Below are positions 50,010-61,437 of a DNA stretch of 64,000 nucleotides, one piece after another; within the stretch, counting starts at the first letter, position 1, and each line of letters opens with the position of its first letter. Below the pieces are notes generated by a model. It did not search any database, was not told the origin of the DNA, and was given only the letters and a program-made list of their open reading frames with translations. This stretch comes from Galeopsis tetrahit. Lineage: Eukaryota > Streptophyta > Magnoliopsida > Lamiales > Lamiaceae. Position numbers and translations under genes: made by a program. The stretch covers positions 60,451,028 to 60,515,027 of the forward strand of contig OY776129.1 in the NCBI GenBank assembly GCA_963675135.1. Reading direction: 5' to 3'.

Positions 50010-51207
50010 GGGCGCGGCTAAAGGCACCCGGATTTCCTATGAGTACACCCACCAACCATTTTTAAATTTTTTCAGAACATGTGAAATGTCTCATATACAC
50101 CTAGGGTAAAATTTATGAAAAAAACGAAGATGAGTACCCCACCCGTTCTATTTCACACCACCACCCCCAGTCAAACACTGTTTTTTCAACAAAAAAAACA
50201 CCAAAATTGAAACAAAAAAAATCCAAAACACCAAACATGTTCGAAATTTTTTCCAAAACAAATTCAATATGTTCGAAATTTTTTCCAAAACAAACTCAAT
50301 ATGTTCGAAAAAAATTCCAAAACAACTCAAATTTGTTCGAAAAAAAAGATCGAACATCTTGTTCGAAATTTTTTCCAAAACAAACTCAAATTGTTCGAAA
50401 TTGTTTCCAAAACAAACACAATATGTTCGAAAAAAAATTCAAAACAACTTAAATTTGTTCGAAAAAAAAAAATCGAACATCTTGTTCGAAATTTTTTCCA
50501 AAACAAACTCAAGTTGTTCGAATTTTTTTCCAAAACAAACTCACTATGTTCGAAAATAATTCACAAACTTCAAAAAAAATCCTAATTTTTTTTTCAAGAA
50601 ACCCTAATTTTTCTAATTTCAGACTAAACTTACACGGCGGCGGCGAGGGGAGGAGCACGACGGCCGCGGCGAAGGGGAGGAGGGGGTGGGCGGCGGCCGC
50701 GTCTGTGGGGAGAAGGGAGCGCCGCCGTGGAAACCCGCCTCAGCCGTCGCCGCCGTGGAAAACTCAACGTCGTCTTCTTCGCGGCGGCCATGGCTTCGCC
50801 TTCTTCCAGCGGTTGGCGGCGCGGAGTCGGACGGCGGCGACTTCGTCTCCTTCAAGGGGGTCGCGACGGTGGCCCACACCTTGCAAACGAAGCAGATCGG
50901 CGGCGGCCATGGCTTCACCTTCTTCCAGCGATGGACGGCCGCGAAGGGGAGATGGAGGAGGGGGTGAGAGGCTGCGTGCGCGGCGGAGGCGGAAGAAGTG
51001 GAGTGGCGGCGGCTGTAGAGAGAAATAGAGATGTAAAAATGGAGGTTCGGTGTAAAAATGGAGAAAAGAAGAGAGAAGGAAGGAGTCAAGGGTTTAATTG
51101 AGAAAGGGTAATTTTGGGATTTCCAGGTGGGTGTCCTCGTCCATTTGGCGTGTGTCCTCATCGCGTGGGTGTCCTCATAGGATCTGTGTGTGCCTTTAGC
51201 CGCGCCC
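50010..51207. mobile_element. Mutator-like element, copy 2, 1198 bp
   Basis: The left end gggcgcggctaaaggcaccc and the right end tgcctttagccgcgccc are near-perfect inverted repeats; pairing continues about 40 bp to gtacaccc/gggtgtcc. A perfect 9-bp duplication, tttttattt, flanks it (50001-50009, 51208-51216). Inside is a ttcgaaattttttccaaaac minisatellite (about 50235-50560), then a GC-rich block (about 50630-51030). That block is open in several frames on both strands, so none can be called a gene. No transposase. Its high similarity at the ends suggests it is younger than the copy at 786-1668. Confidence 0.95.
50235..50560 (+). repeat. Minisatellite of ttcgaaa/ccaaaacaaac units
   Basis: About ten units of 28-45 bp combine ttcgaaattttttccaaaac with aaactcaa. 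They produce repetitive Phe/Ser/Lys/Asn frames with no biological claim. A shorter version lies in copy 1 (about 960-1160). Confidence 0.85.
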
Positions 51208-51232
51208 TTTTTATTTTTCTTTATCTGTACTA

Positions 51233-51557
51233 CTCCCTCCGTTTTTTAATAAGTGTCACTTTAGCTTTTTAACTAATTATAAAATAAGTGTCATTCTAGG
51301 GTTTTTTCTTTAATTTTGACTATTTTATCCTTATTCATTTACCATAAATATTTTTCATTAATAAATTCCACAAAAATTGTTTATACCAAAATTAATTTGG
51401 TTTATGAATACTAGCTACATTTTTAACTACATTTTTTATCAAACAAAATTTCTATATTAAAATTAGTTATAATTAATGAAGGGTGATATCGACCATAATT
51501 TATAATCTTAATTTGTTGAAAAAAGCTAAAATGACACTTATTAAAAGATAGAGGGAG
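51233..51557. mobile_element. Stowaway-type MITE, 325 bp
   Basis: The left end ctccctccgttttttaataa and gtgtcactttagc pair with the right gctaaaatgacacttattaa and gagggag. TA flanks both sides. Confidence 0.85.
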
Positions 51558-53124
51558 TATTATTTATGGGGTAGCTATTGGCATTAAATATTGTGGAGTA
51601 CTAAAAAAATGATACATTGCGGAAAAAATTAGAGTATTAATAATTGGGTCATTATTTATGACACTATTAATTAATTGTTAAATGCGTTCTTAGTTTTTTG
51701 TGTCATTTTTCAAGAGAAAAAGACAGTAAAAAAGTGGGGATATGAAGAAAGAAATGAAATTCATAATAATTTCATGAAGTAGAAGTATAAACTTTCAGAC
51801 TGACAAAATTTTGCAAGAAGAAACCATACTCCCTCCCCCCAACAATTTTTCATTTTTATTGAATTTTTTATATTATGTATTTATCTTTCCTCCCCTTCCT
51901 ACGTGATAACAGTAGAGTTGATATTTTTTTTCTTATTAATAGAGTAAATTTGTAAAAAAAATATATTTCTTAATTTTATACTCTAAAACAACAAACAAAA
52001 AAATTCATAATAAAATGTACTATTATTAATTAGAATTTTAGAATTTAAAAAATCATTCAAAACTCAAAGTATATATATCACCTTAATCATGCATGCCTTG
52101 AACTTCTCACTCCCCTAATTACAACTAAAAAAACTCTCACCATCCCAAAATGATGGTCTTTTATTATTCATACTAGTTTTTTGCCCGTGCTCTTGTTTTA
52201 GTACTTTTTTACAAATTGTTAAAATACTATTAATTTCTTATTTCTACAATAATATTTTTCATATATATATATGTATTGTATATTTTTTTAAAATTTATTT
52301 AGTTAAACTAAAATTCGTTTTTCAAATAAAAAGAAAAATAACAAAAATATTTAAAATTTAAAATAAGTCTTTATATATTTTCATAACTTAACATACTCAA
52401 ATGAAATGCACAAATATTAAATTGTACAAATTTGAGTTGATTTGAACCATAATAGAATAAGTGGAAGAACATTACATAAAACTATGTATTTGTAAAGCTA
52501 TTGAGAATCGTTGTGGAGCTAATGATCATGAAGCCTCTCTTCTCTTATGGAGTTTGTGTAATTATCTTATCCCATCTAAAAATCTTCACCAAATAAAAGA
52601 TTTCATGTTATCATAACATATTTTAATCACATAAGCCCCTGGCTGGCTTATTTGAGCATAAATTCCTTGCTTATACTTGCCACATTATAAGCATGTATTG
52701 AATCTAATCCATCAAATATTCGAAGGGCTTGCGCCAACTCCTTGAGACATATAAAATTATATCTGCACAATTTGTAACGGACTATGAGCTTTCTTTGAAA
52801 AAAAAAAAAAAAGTTTGCTTCTAATTGAATCCACAATACAATGCATCAGCACAACATAATGATTAGTAAAACAAAATATGCATATACAATTATACATATG
52901 ATACCCACCCGTTCGTTGTAACTTGAATTTTATATACCTTCCTTATCTTCAAACAAATCCCGTTCATCCAAATGCTTACCTTTTTTGTTGTCTGTTCTCA
53001 TATTAATTCAAACAAACATTTGCCAAAAATCAAAATTGGCTTGGATGCAATCTTAATTATAAAAAATATTAATTCAGGACGTTTAAAAAGAGAATTAAAA
53101 TTGTAATTCATCTTAATTGCATTT
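51558..53124. other. Intergenic, AT-rich
   Basis: A lone Stowaway-like end (ctccctccccccaac, about 51829) has no partner. On the minus strand 52660-52760 reads ELAQALRIFDGLDSI, weakly PPR-like. No gene supported. Confidence 0.5.
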
Positions 53125-53252
53125 TCAACGCACCACATCATCCAAGATTATTCTTTCGACCATGGTGTTCTCTATTCTTTGTCGCCCCTCGTCGGCGTCC
53201 ACCACCGCCTTGTAGCGGTTCTGTCGCATCTAGCGCCCGATCTCAGCGACAT
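53125..53252 (-). pseudogene. Importin-alpha 5' fragment (IBB domain), frameshifted
   Basis: The minus strand from 53252 starts MSLRSGAR, as plant importin-alpha proteins do. After a one-frame slip it continues RQNRYKAVVDADEGRQR and then NTMVE, matching the start of the importin-beta-binding domain (usually RRNRYKVAVDADEGRRRREDNMVEIRK). It degrades to a stop at 53125. Only about 40 codons are left, with no armadillo repeats nearby, so this is a captured or decayed fragment. Confidence 0.6.
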
Positions 53253-53374
53253 GCCTACACATATATATACACAATTAACAAATTTATAAAAACTTTGGCA
53301 CTCAATAATCAGATTAAATACGACATACCTACACATATATATACACAATTCACAAATTTATAAAAACTTTGGCA
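53249..53374. repeat. Tandem duplication, about 77 bp apart
   Basis: gacatgcctacacatatata and acaaatttataaaaactttg recur as gacatacctacacatatata and acaaatttataaaaactttg about 77 bases later. The copy abuts the importin-alpha fragment start. Confidence 0.75.
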
Positions 53375-53940
53375 TATAATTTAATTAAATTATATATATA
53401 CCCCTAAAATATATATATAATAATAATTGAATTAATTATATTATATACGTGGTAATTTCCATCTAACTTGATTATATGGTCTTTACTGGGGTTGGAGCCT
53501 CTCATCTAACTTTTTCTTAATTAGCTTCTCTGGCCTCTGCACCAAGGTTACTCTCATTACACAACGGGTTCTTTTGCTGTTTTTTCATTATTTTTAAAAT
53601 ACATTAATATACAATTCTTTTATATATATATATATATTAATTCTTTAAAAGATATATATTTAAATATTTTCATAATTAATTTACCGTGAAGGAGTTGAAT
53701 TAGAAGGGAAGAGATGCAATTCATGGTTGCCTGGATATAAACAGAAGGAAGAACACATGCTGACACCATGGGTTGTTGGAGAGGCCTGACAAATGACAAT
53801 GATTACTCAATTTACTCTGGTGAATTCTTCTTCTTTCAGCTTCAACACCCGAAAGCATACTCCCTTTTTATTTTTGTCAATTAAAATTCAAATTAAATGC
53901 TCATTCAAAGAAAAAGAAAAAACTGACATTTTGAAGTTAA
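53375..53940. other. Intergenic, nothing recognised
   Basis: AT-rich with a TA microsatellite near 53620. No gene supported. Confidence 0.5.
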
Positions 53941-54119
53941 TGTTAAATATGAAAGTGTGTTGCTGCATTGCATTCATAATCAATCGTAGGTGAATATACT
54001 AAACCCTAGAAACAATGGGCCATACTATACACTTGGCTCATGATGTACGCGAAAGGAAATAAACCAAAATAAGGTAATGATTCTATACAGAAGGTATGAA
54101 AAGTGTATATATTCCAATA
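53941..54119 (-). repeat. 3' LTR of copia element
   Basis: It runs tgttaaatatgaaagtgtgt to tatattccaata on the plus strand. It lacks about six bases near 54000 that are present in the 5' LTR. Confidence 0.95.
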
Positions 54120-54126
54120 CTCCCCC

Positions 54127-57100
54127 TCAAGGTGGAGTGTGGAGGTTACGCACACCCAACTTGCTACGGAGAAATTGAAAACGATCGGCGCCGAGAGCTT
54201 TGGTGAAGATGTCGGCAATTTGGTTATCGGTTGAAATGGAGCACGGTTGAATGTCCTCACTAGCAACCCGCTCACGGACATAGTAACAGTCCATTTCAAC
54301 ATGTTTCGTGCGTTCATGAAAGACCGGATTAACCGCAATGTGGCGCGCAGCCTGGTTATCGCAAAACAACGGAGTGGGTCCTGATTGGTGTACCTCAAAG
54401 TCTTTCAACAACCACCGTAACCATAGAATCTCACTCACCGTAACTGCCATGGCTCGATATTCTGCTTCAGCAGAAGACTTGGAGACTACCGATTGTTTCT
54501 TGGTTCTCCAAGAGATGGGAGATCCACCCAACGATACAAAATAACCTGAACTCGAACGACATGTGAAAACGCAGCCACCCCAGTCGGCATCACAATAACC
54601 CTCCAATGCAAAATTGTCATTTGCTGGTAAGAAAAGGCATTGACCAGGCGTTTGCTTCAAATATCTCAATATTCGATGTACGGCGTTGAGGTGTGACTGG
54701 CGCGGTTTGCTCAAAAATTGGCTCAACTGATTTACTGAGAAGACTATGTCGGGTCTCGTAACTGTTAAATAAAGAAGGCGACCAACTAGCCTTCGGTATT
54801 GTGAGGGATCAACAAATGGAGTGTCATCATCAGGCTTCAGTTTTAAGTTCTGCTCCATAGGAAATGGGCTCGGACGACCGGCTTGAAAACCACTTTCTTC
54901 TAGAATGTCGAGAGCATATTTTCGTTGACTAATTACAAATCCATTCGGTGATCTAGCCACTTCTATGCCAAGAAAGTATTTCAACGTTCCCAAATCCTTG
55001 ATACTGAATTTGGCATGCAAATAGTGTTTGACGCTCTCAATGTGTGCAATGTCATTTCTGGCTAACAACACATCGTCTACATAAATTAATGCGGAAACGT
55101 AGATGAGACATTTGCGAAAGACAAATAATGAGTGATCCGCTCGGGATTGCCGAAAACCAAAAGCCACCAGTGCTTGAGTGAACTTGTGGTACCAATTGCG
55201 GGAAGCTTTCCATATATCGACTTTTGTAGCTTGCAGACACGCAAGTCTCCATCTTTGGCAAATCCTTGCGGGACTCGCATATACACCTCGTCATGGAGGT
55301 CCCCATGCAAGAAAGCGTTATTTACATCCAACTGATGCACAAACCAATTTTTCTTTGCCGCAATCGCCAACATGCAATGAACAGTAACCAATTTCGCAAC
55401 AGGAGCGAAAGTCTCATGGAAATCAACGCCTTCAATTTGGGTAAAACCTCTTGCCACTAGTCGCGCTTTATAACGCTCAATCTCCCCCGTGGGTTTATAC
55501 TTGATCTTATAAACCCACTTGGAGTCCACGAGCTTCTTTCCAAGTGGAAGATCAACCAATTTCCACGTGCCATTATCCTCCAAGGCTTGAATTTCCCTTT
55601 GCATGGCTTCTCTCCACATCGGATCCTTAACAGCCTGTGAGAAGTGCTTCGGTTCATCACGTGAAGTGATGGCTGCTAAAAATGCCTTATGAGTTGGTGA
55701 GAATTTATTATAATTAATGAAATGGGACAAGGGATATACCGGCGAGGTTACCGAATTGGCGACGAATTGTGAATGGTCGATTGAGGTTGGCAAGTCAGTG
55801 TCGAAGGCATCTAGATGCTTGGGCCGTTTCTTAATGCGTAGGCTTGCCCGGGTGGCCAATTCACGGACTGCAGGTGGTTCAGTCGGCATGGTGACAGGTG
55901 TAGGTTCAGAAACTGAGATGTCCAGTGCTGGTTCAGTAATTTCTGCAATATCCAAGTCACGTGAGGCTTCTTCCAGTTGAGAGTAATGGTTAGCATTAAT
56001 TAACTCTTGCTGAGAACTTGAGTTAGCATCTCTAATATGCTGTCTTGGATGTGGAAGTGAGTCTATATGAGCAGGATGCAGGCCTAACACCAGTCGAAGA
56101 GCCATGTCGACAGTTTCTTGGAATGACATATCCCCAGTCTCATTTTTGAACGGAAAAACATCTTCAAAAAATGTGACGTCCCGAGATGTGAATATTTTGT
56201 GTGTTCGAAGGTCGAATACACGATATCCCTTTTGACCAACGGGATATCCAACAAACACAGCTGGACTCCCCCTTTCGACGAATTTGTCCTTGCGCTTATT
56301 GTCGCATGCATATGCGAGACACCCAAAAGTGCGCAAATGATCATAGTTAGGCAGCCGTCCAAGCAAAATTTCATGAGGAGTTTTGTTGGCAATGGCGGAA
56401 GACGGAAGACGGTTGATGATATACACTGCCGTGAGTACACACTCCCCCCAAAACTCAATCGGGAATCCGGCCTCAAATCGTAGTGCCTTGGCCACCTCAA
56501 GAATGTGTCTGTGCTTACGTTCTATCACCCCGTTCTGCTGTGGAGTATCGGTGCATGAAGTTTCAAGGAGAATACCACAAGAATTGTAGAAATTCGTCAT
56601 TAACATTGACTGAAATTCTTGCCCATTATCGGTTCGAATACGTTGAACCTTATTTCCAAACTGATTTTCCACCATTTTGCAGAAATTTATTAACGAGTGT
56701 CCTACATCAGATTTATTCTTAAGAAGAAACACCCAAACTCCTCGACTATAATCGTCTACAATCGAGAGAAAATAGTGAGCCCTAGATAACGATGCAGTTT
56801 TGTATCCCCCCCAAATATCACAATGCAATAACTCAAAACAACGTTTACTTTTTATTGAACTTGAAGAAAAAGGTAGCCGAGTTTTCTTGGCTCTCATACA
56901 AGAATCACAAAATTCACTATCTCGTCTATAACCCTTAAAATAACTAACTTGTTGTATCTTGCCATCTGACGCATGACCCAGCCTCTTGTGCCACAAAACA
57001 GAGTCCGCCATAACTGACATTGCCACGCCCTCAACCTTCAAAGGTTCCAGACAATAAAGACCATCACACAATTTACCCGTGCCAATCAGCTTCCTCGAGG

Positions 57101-58517
57101 CTAAGTCCTGTAACACACAAAAATCGCCAAAGAAAGTGAGGGCACAATTCAAATCTTTAGTCAATCTACTAACAGAAAGCAAATTGCATTGAAAAGTGGG
57201 AATGTTGAGAACTCGATGAATCGAGATCCCATTTGGTAAGCGAGCGTTTCCAACGCTTTTCACTGGTATAGTGTCACCGTTTGGGATCTTGACGGGCAAT
57301 TTCGATGTGTTCTCCACAACATCAAACAAAGTTCCCTCATTGCATGTGATATGCTCTGTTGCGCCCGAATCAATAATCCAAGGCCCTGCATGAGATAACT
57401 TACCCGCCATGTTAACTGTTGGCGTCATGGATTGTTGAGGGTCAATTTCAGTCCTCAAGAACTGTGCCAATCGATTTAACTGGTCTGAAGTTAAATTTGT
57501 AAGTAAACCATTCTCCCCGTCAACATGATTTGCCCGAGGTGGAGCTGTCCGAGGTTTTGGATTACGATTTCCCCCATCACGCCCTTCTCGAGTACCACCA
57601 GAGATTTTGTTGGCTTTCCCACCTTTGCGATCCCAATCAGTAGGATATCCTATACGCTCGAAACACGTCTCATATGTGTGGTTTGTTTTCCCACAATGTG
57701 GGCAATATCGACTCTCACGATTGGACTGTCGTTTGTTCGAGTCTGGCTCCCTTTTTGTTTGTGCTTGGAAGGCTGTTGCTTCGACCTGAGGCTTGCGAGC
57801 AGCGGTGATTTGTCGATGTTGTTCATCTTCAGAGACAAGATGATAGGCAGCACCGAGAGAGGGGACTGGTCTGGTACTGAGAATCTGAGTCTTGATCGGT
57901 CCGAAAACATCATCAAGCCCCATCAAAAAATCATATAAGCGATCACGATCTCGCTCTTCCCGTAATAATTTTGGCATGTTGCACGAACACCCACTACAGG
58001 AGCAATTCACACCAGTGGAAATTGATGTCATCTCATCCCAGATCCTGCGAAGCTTGCTATAATATGCAGATATGGAGGATCCGTCCTGGCGAACATGACT
58101 AAGGGCACAACGTAACTCATACATACGCGGCGCACTTTCTTTACCAAATCGTTCTTCAAGATCGGCCCAAATTTCACGAGCAGTTTTGAACTTTACACTT
58201 TGACGAACCTCCACATCCATACTGCTATTGAGCCAACCCTTGACCATGGCGTTGGCGCGTTTCCAGTATGGCAAATAGGGTGAATCCGCCTTTGGCATTG
58301 GAATATCTCCATTAACAAATCCGATTTTATTTTTGGCATATAGTGCGTTGCTCATCTCATCGAGCCAATCACCATAATTGCCATCACGTAGTGGATCTGT
58401 CACAAATACATCTCCAGGTTTATCTCCGGAGTGGAAGAAATATGGTGACATTGAATCAATGACGACTTTGGTCGTGTCACCATCGTCGGCTTTGTTCTTG
58501 TCACCACTGGTAGCCAT
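54127..58517 (-). pseudogene. Copia gag-pol polyprotein with one frameshift in RT
   Basis: The first frame starts at 58517 and gives 1143 codons. In it: UBN2-type gag (about residues 40-250), CCHC zinc knuckle CPHCGKTNHTYETC (272-285), protease DSGATEH (383), gag-pre-integrase LWHKRLGHASDGK, integrase core (DIWGGY, then RTDNGQEF, then QQNGVIERKH), and the reverse transcriptase N-terminus (KWVYKIKYKPTGEIERYKAR, QLDVNNAFLHG). Near 55205, just after KSIYG, a small deletion shifts the frame. The rest continues in the frame 55167-54127 with the YVDD polymerase motif and RNase H (DADWGGC, SSAEAEYRA). All catalytic motifs survive on either side, so a single lesion inactivates it. Confidence 0.95.
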
Positions 58518-58597
58518 TTGGGACTGAAATAAAAGTGCAGCAGGTAGGCTCTAAAAAACTAGGTTTTTGGATTACCAGTGGTTCGGCTCTGGTACCA

Positions 58598-58782
58598 TGT
58601 TAAATATGAAAGTGTGTTGCTGCATTGCATTCATAATCAATCGTAGGTGAATATATACAAGCTAAACCCTAGAAACAATGGGCCATACTATACACTTGGC
58701 CCATGATGTACGCGAAAGGAAATAAACCAAAATAAGGTAATGATTCTATACAGAAGGTATGGAAAGTGTATATATTCCAATA
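58598..58782 (-). repeat. 5' LTR of copia element
   Basis: The 185-bp LTR is adjacent to the tRNA-Met-type primer-binding site at 58580-58597. Confidence 0.95.
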
Positions 58783-58792
58783 AATATGCTAT

Positions 58793-58916
58793 GGACTTTT
58801 CAGTTTCAGATTGAGGTGGGTAAAGATAAAGTGGGATAGCTCAAGTGGTTAGAGCACCCTACCTAGGCCTTAGGTCCTGGGTTCGGACTTTTCAGTTTCA
58901 TATTGAGGAAGGTAAA
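58793..58916 (+). repeat. tRNA-like 60-mer between 32-bp direct repeats
   Basis: 58793-58824 and 58885-58916 are direct repeats (ggacttttcagtttca, then attgagg, then ggtaaa; about four differences). Between them, 58831-58884 reads ggatagctcaagtggttaga through taggtcctgggttcgg, with A-box-like tagctcaagtgg and B-box-like gggttcgga. It looks like the head of a tRNA-derived SINE without a tail, or a duplication that captured one. Confidence 0.5.
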
Positions 58917-59255
58917 TACTCAAATTGACACATGGCAAAAGGAGAAACATCTAAAATATACACGTGTCAATCTTGGAGAGCCTCTATTCTCCTTTTATAT
59001 ATATAGATTTGGTTTGTCCTAAAATATATTTCAGTTTTTTTTTTCGAAACCAGTTCTCTCATTTTTTTAGTGTTTAAAAAGTTTTAAATAATTATATTTA
59101 ATAATTTATTATTGTTTTAATATTCAATAAATAATTATATATTTAAAAGTTTACCGGTAAATTTTGTTTTATTGATTAGTGTAAACTAAAAAAAATTAAA
59201 TTGGAGAATCATTCTGGGAATAATATAAATAAACATTGCATGTTTACATAGATCA

Positions 59256-59263
59256 TATATAAA
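59256..59263 (+). promoter_or_regulatory. TATA box of peroxidase gene
   Basis: tatataaa lies 165-172 bp before the peroxidase ATG. That predicts a transcription start near 59290 and a leader of about 140 bases. Confidence 0.5.
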
Positions 59264-59427
59264 TGGTTGAGTTAACAATTTAATTTGAACCTTGTAAAGC
59301 AAACGTCGACATTTCTCAGTCCTGGAATCCCTCTCAACCTCATAATCAAAATTATTATATTAATCCCAATATTGAAATACAATCATCATGCCAGGTTCTC
59401 ACCGGCTATTCAATCACTAAAACAAAA

Positions 59428-61437
59428 ATGGCATCCAAGTTAGGAATCCTCGGAATAGCATTCCTTTCTATCATATTCCTCCCATTGGTATCATCAACTT
59501 TCTTCTTCAATTCTATGCCTGGATTACAGTCTCATCGTCGTAATCATCGTCGTCGTCATGATCATCATCTCTTCCGTCCCCGCCAATTTCCAGACATGAA
59601 AGAGCACGAGATCAAGAGCACTGAAAATGGAGACAATAATGAGAAAACTCCAATCTTTTTTAACCCCGCTTTCGACGAGGAGCTACAGAAAAATGAAGAG
59701 GCTCAACCCGAAGAAGGTGGAAATGACAATAATGAGAAAACTCCAAGCTTTTTAAACCCCGCTTTTGACAAGGAGACACGGAATAATGAAGAGCCTCAAG
59801 CCGAACAACGTGGAAATGACAAAGACGGCGGGGAGCCACGGAATAATGAAGAGCGTGGAAATGACAAAAATGAAGACAATAATAATGAGAAAACTCCAAG
59901 CACTGTAGAACCCGCTTTGAACGAGGAGCCAATAAAAAATGAAGAGCCTCAACGTGGAAATGGCGGCCTACGAGAAGCGTTCTACGCGCAGAGCTGCCCG
60001 CAGGCTGAGAAGATTGCGAATGAGACCATTCACAAGCATTTTAGAAAAGATCCATCTCTTGCTCCTGCTTTTGTTCGCCTGTTTTTCCATGACTGTTTTG
60101 TTACGGTGAGCCCTACGTTCTTGCATTTCTTTACAAAAACTTGTATGAGAGTAATCATATTTACTATGTTATACTTCCTCTATTCACCAAATTTGTGTTC
60201 AGTTGGCTTATTCGTTCGTTCACTAAATTTGTTCTCATATTTTTTTTTAGAAACCATCATTTCATCTTTACACTTTAACTTCACTTAATTATTACTCACA
60301 AACAATCATTTTTATCATAATGGACCCACAATACCCCATATTTTAACTATTTTACCTACTTTTAAAAAATATATATATATGCTATTTTGATGAACACAAA
60401 TATTGTAGACCGAGGAAGTAAGACACATGGGGGATTATGGAGCCTCAAAATCAATCCTATTTTATAAAAAGTCATGACTCAAATATCAAAGTAAAGATCT
60501 CATGCATTCAACCATCTTATACAAGACTCTGCGTTTTTTATTATGTGATCGTTTTGGATATCATTAATACGTGATTGTGGCTAGGAAGGTCAGTCTATAG
60601 TCCATGTTTATCTAGGTGAATTATGTCTATTTTCTTTAATAGTAAGTTACTTATTGTTACTCTCTGCAGGGCTGTGATGGTTCAATCATGCTTGATAAAA
60701 CACCCACAGGCGAGGACGTGGAGAAGAAAGCAGGTCACAATGGGCCATTAGTTAGAGGCTTTGAGACCTTAGATGACATAAAAACAAAGATCGAGGCTGA
60801 ATGCCCAGGCGTGGTCTCCTGCGCCGACATACTAGCATTTGCAAACCGTGATTCCCTCGCATTCACAGGCCTTCCCAACTATGAAGTAGCAGCAGGGCGA
60901 CGAGACGGCCTAGCTTCCCTTGCCAAAAATGTCGATGGCAATCTCCCAACTCCACAGACCCCAGCTGAACAGAATATTGAGATTTTTCAAAAGAAAGGGA
61001 TGTCGTTGGAGGATTTGGTAGTCCTAATTGGTGCACACTCCATTGGAAGTGCTCACTGTACTCTCGTGAGCCCTAGGTTCCGCAATAAAGAGAAGGCGAA
61101 AGAGATTGACCCAGGCTATCTGTTTACGATGCAAACTGTAACCATGTGTCAAGATGATGACCAAGTTGTGCCATTTGATCCATACTCACAGCATCAAATG
61201 GATTCACGCTACTACAAGGAGCTATTGACGAACAAAGCCCTGATTGAGTCGGATCACAAACTGGCCAAAGAAGCTCGTACGAGAAATGTCATGAATAAAC
61301 TAGTTGATGATCAGGAGGGGTGGTTGGCCAAGTTCACTGCTGCAATTAAGAAACTTGGGGAGGTCGAAGTGCTGACAGGAGATCAGGGAGAAATCAGGAA
61401 ACAGTGCAGGGCTGTGAATGGAAATGATTTGATTTGA
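59428..61437 (+). CDS. Class III peroxidase with N-terminal repeat extension, 2 exons, 481 aa
   Basis: Exons 59428-60105 and 60670-61437, joined in frame by a GT-AG intron at the conserved first position (after HDCFVT). It is a secreted haem peroxidase using H2O2 to oxidise phenolics, usually in cell wall or vacuole. Signal peptide: residues 1-23. Residues 35-52 are His/Arg-rich. Residues 65-180 are acidic, with three copies of an NEKTP unit (71, 103, 154) followed by NPAFD or EPALN and NEEPQ. The catalytic domain starts at about 181: distal Arg and His in RLFFHDCF, proximal His in GAHSIGSAHC, and all eight cysteines (QSC, HDC, GCD, ECP, VSC, AHC, MCQ, QCR). Usual length is 320-350, so about 130 residues are extra. 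Introns 2 and 3 of the classical gene are absent. Confidence 0.93.

Larger units (their letters stand above)
53941..58782 (-). mobile_element. Ty1/copia LTR retrotransposon, nearly intact
   Basis: The element reads on the minus strand: 5' LTR 58782-58598, primer-binding site 58597-58580 (tggtaccagagccgaacc, initiator tRNA-Met type), gag-pol 58517-54127, polypurine tract about 54132-54120 (ccttgagggggag), and 3' LTR 54119-53941. The two LTRs (185 and 179 bp) differ by one short deletion and a few substitutions, so insertion is recent. The 5' end of both LTRs is TATTGG rather than the usual TGTTGG. I see no matching 5-bp target duplication (gttaa versus aatat). Confidence 0.95.

Noticed and set aside
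50546..51161. Four overlapping frames of 93-180 codons in the second Mutator-like copy
   Set aside because: High GC suppresses stops in every frame. No start context, domain or splice structure was seen.
52660..52790. Minus-strand frame with a PPR-like run, LAQALRIFDGLDSI
   Set aside because: Only one weak motif, no tandem repeats and stops on both sides.
58831..58886. Functional tRNA gene
   Set aside because: A and B boxes are approximate, and the ends do not pair as an acceptor stem.
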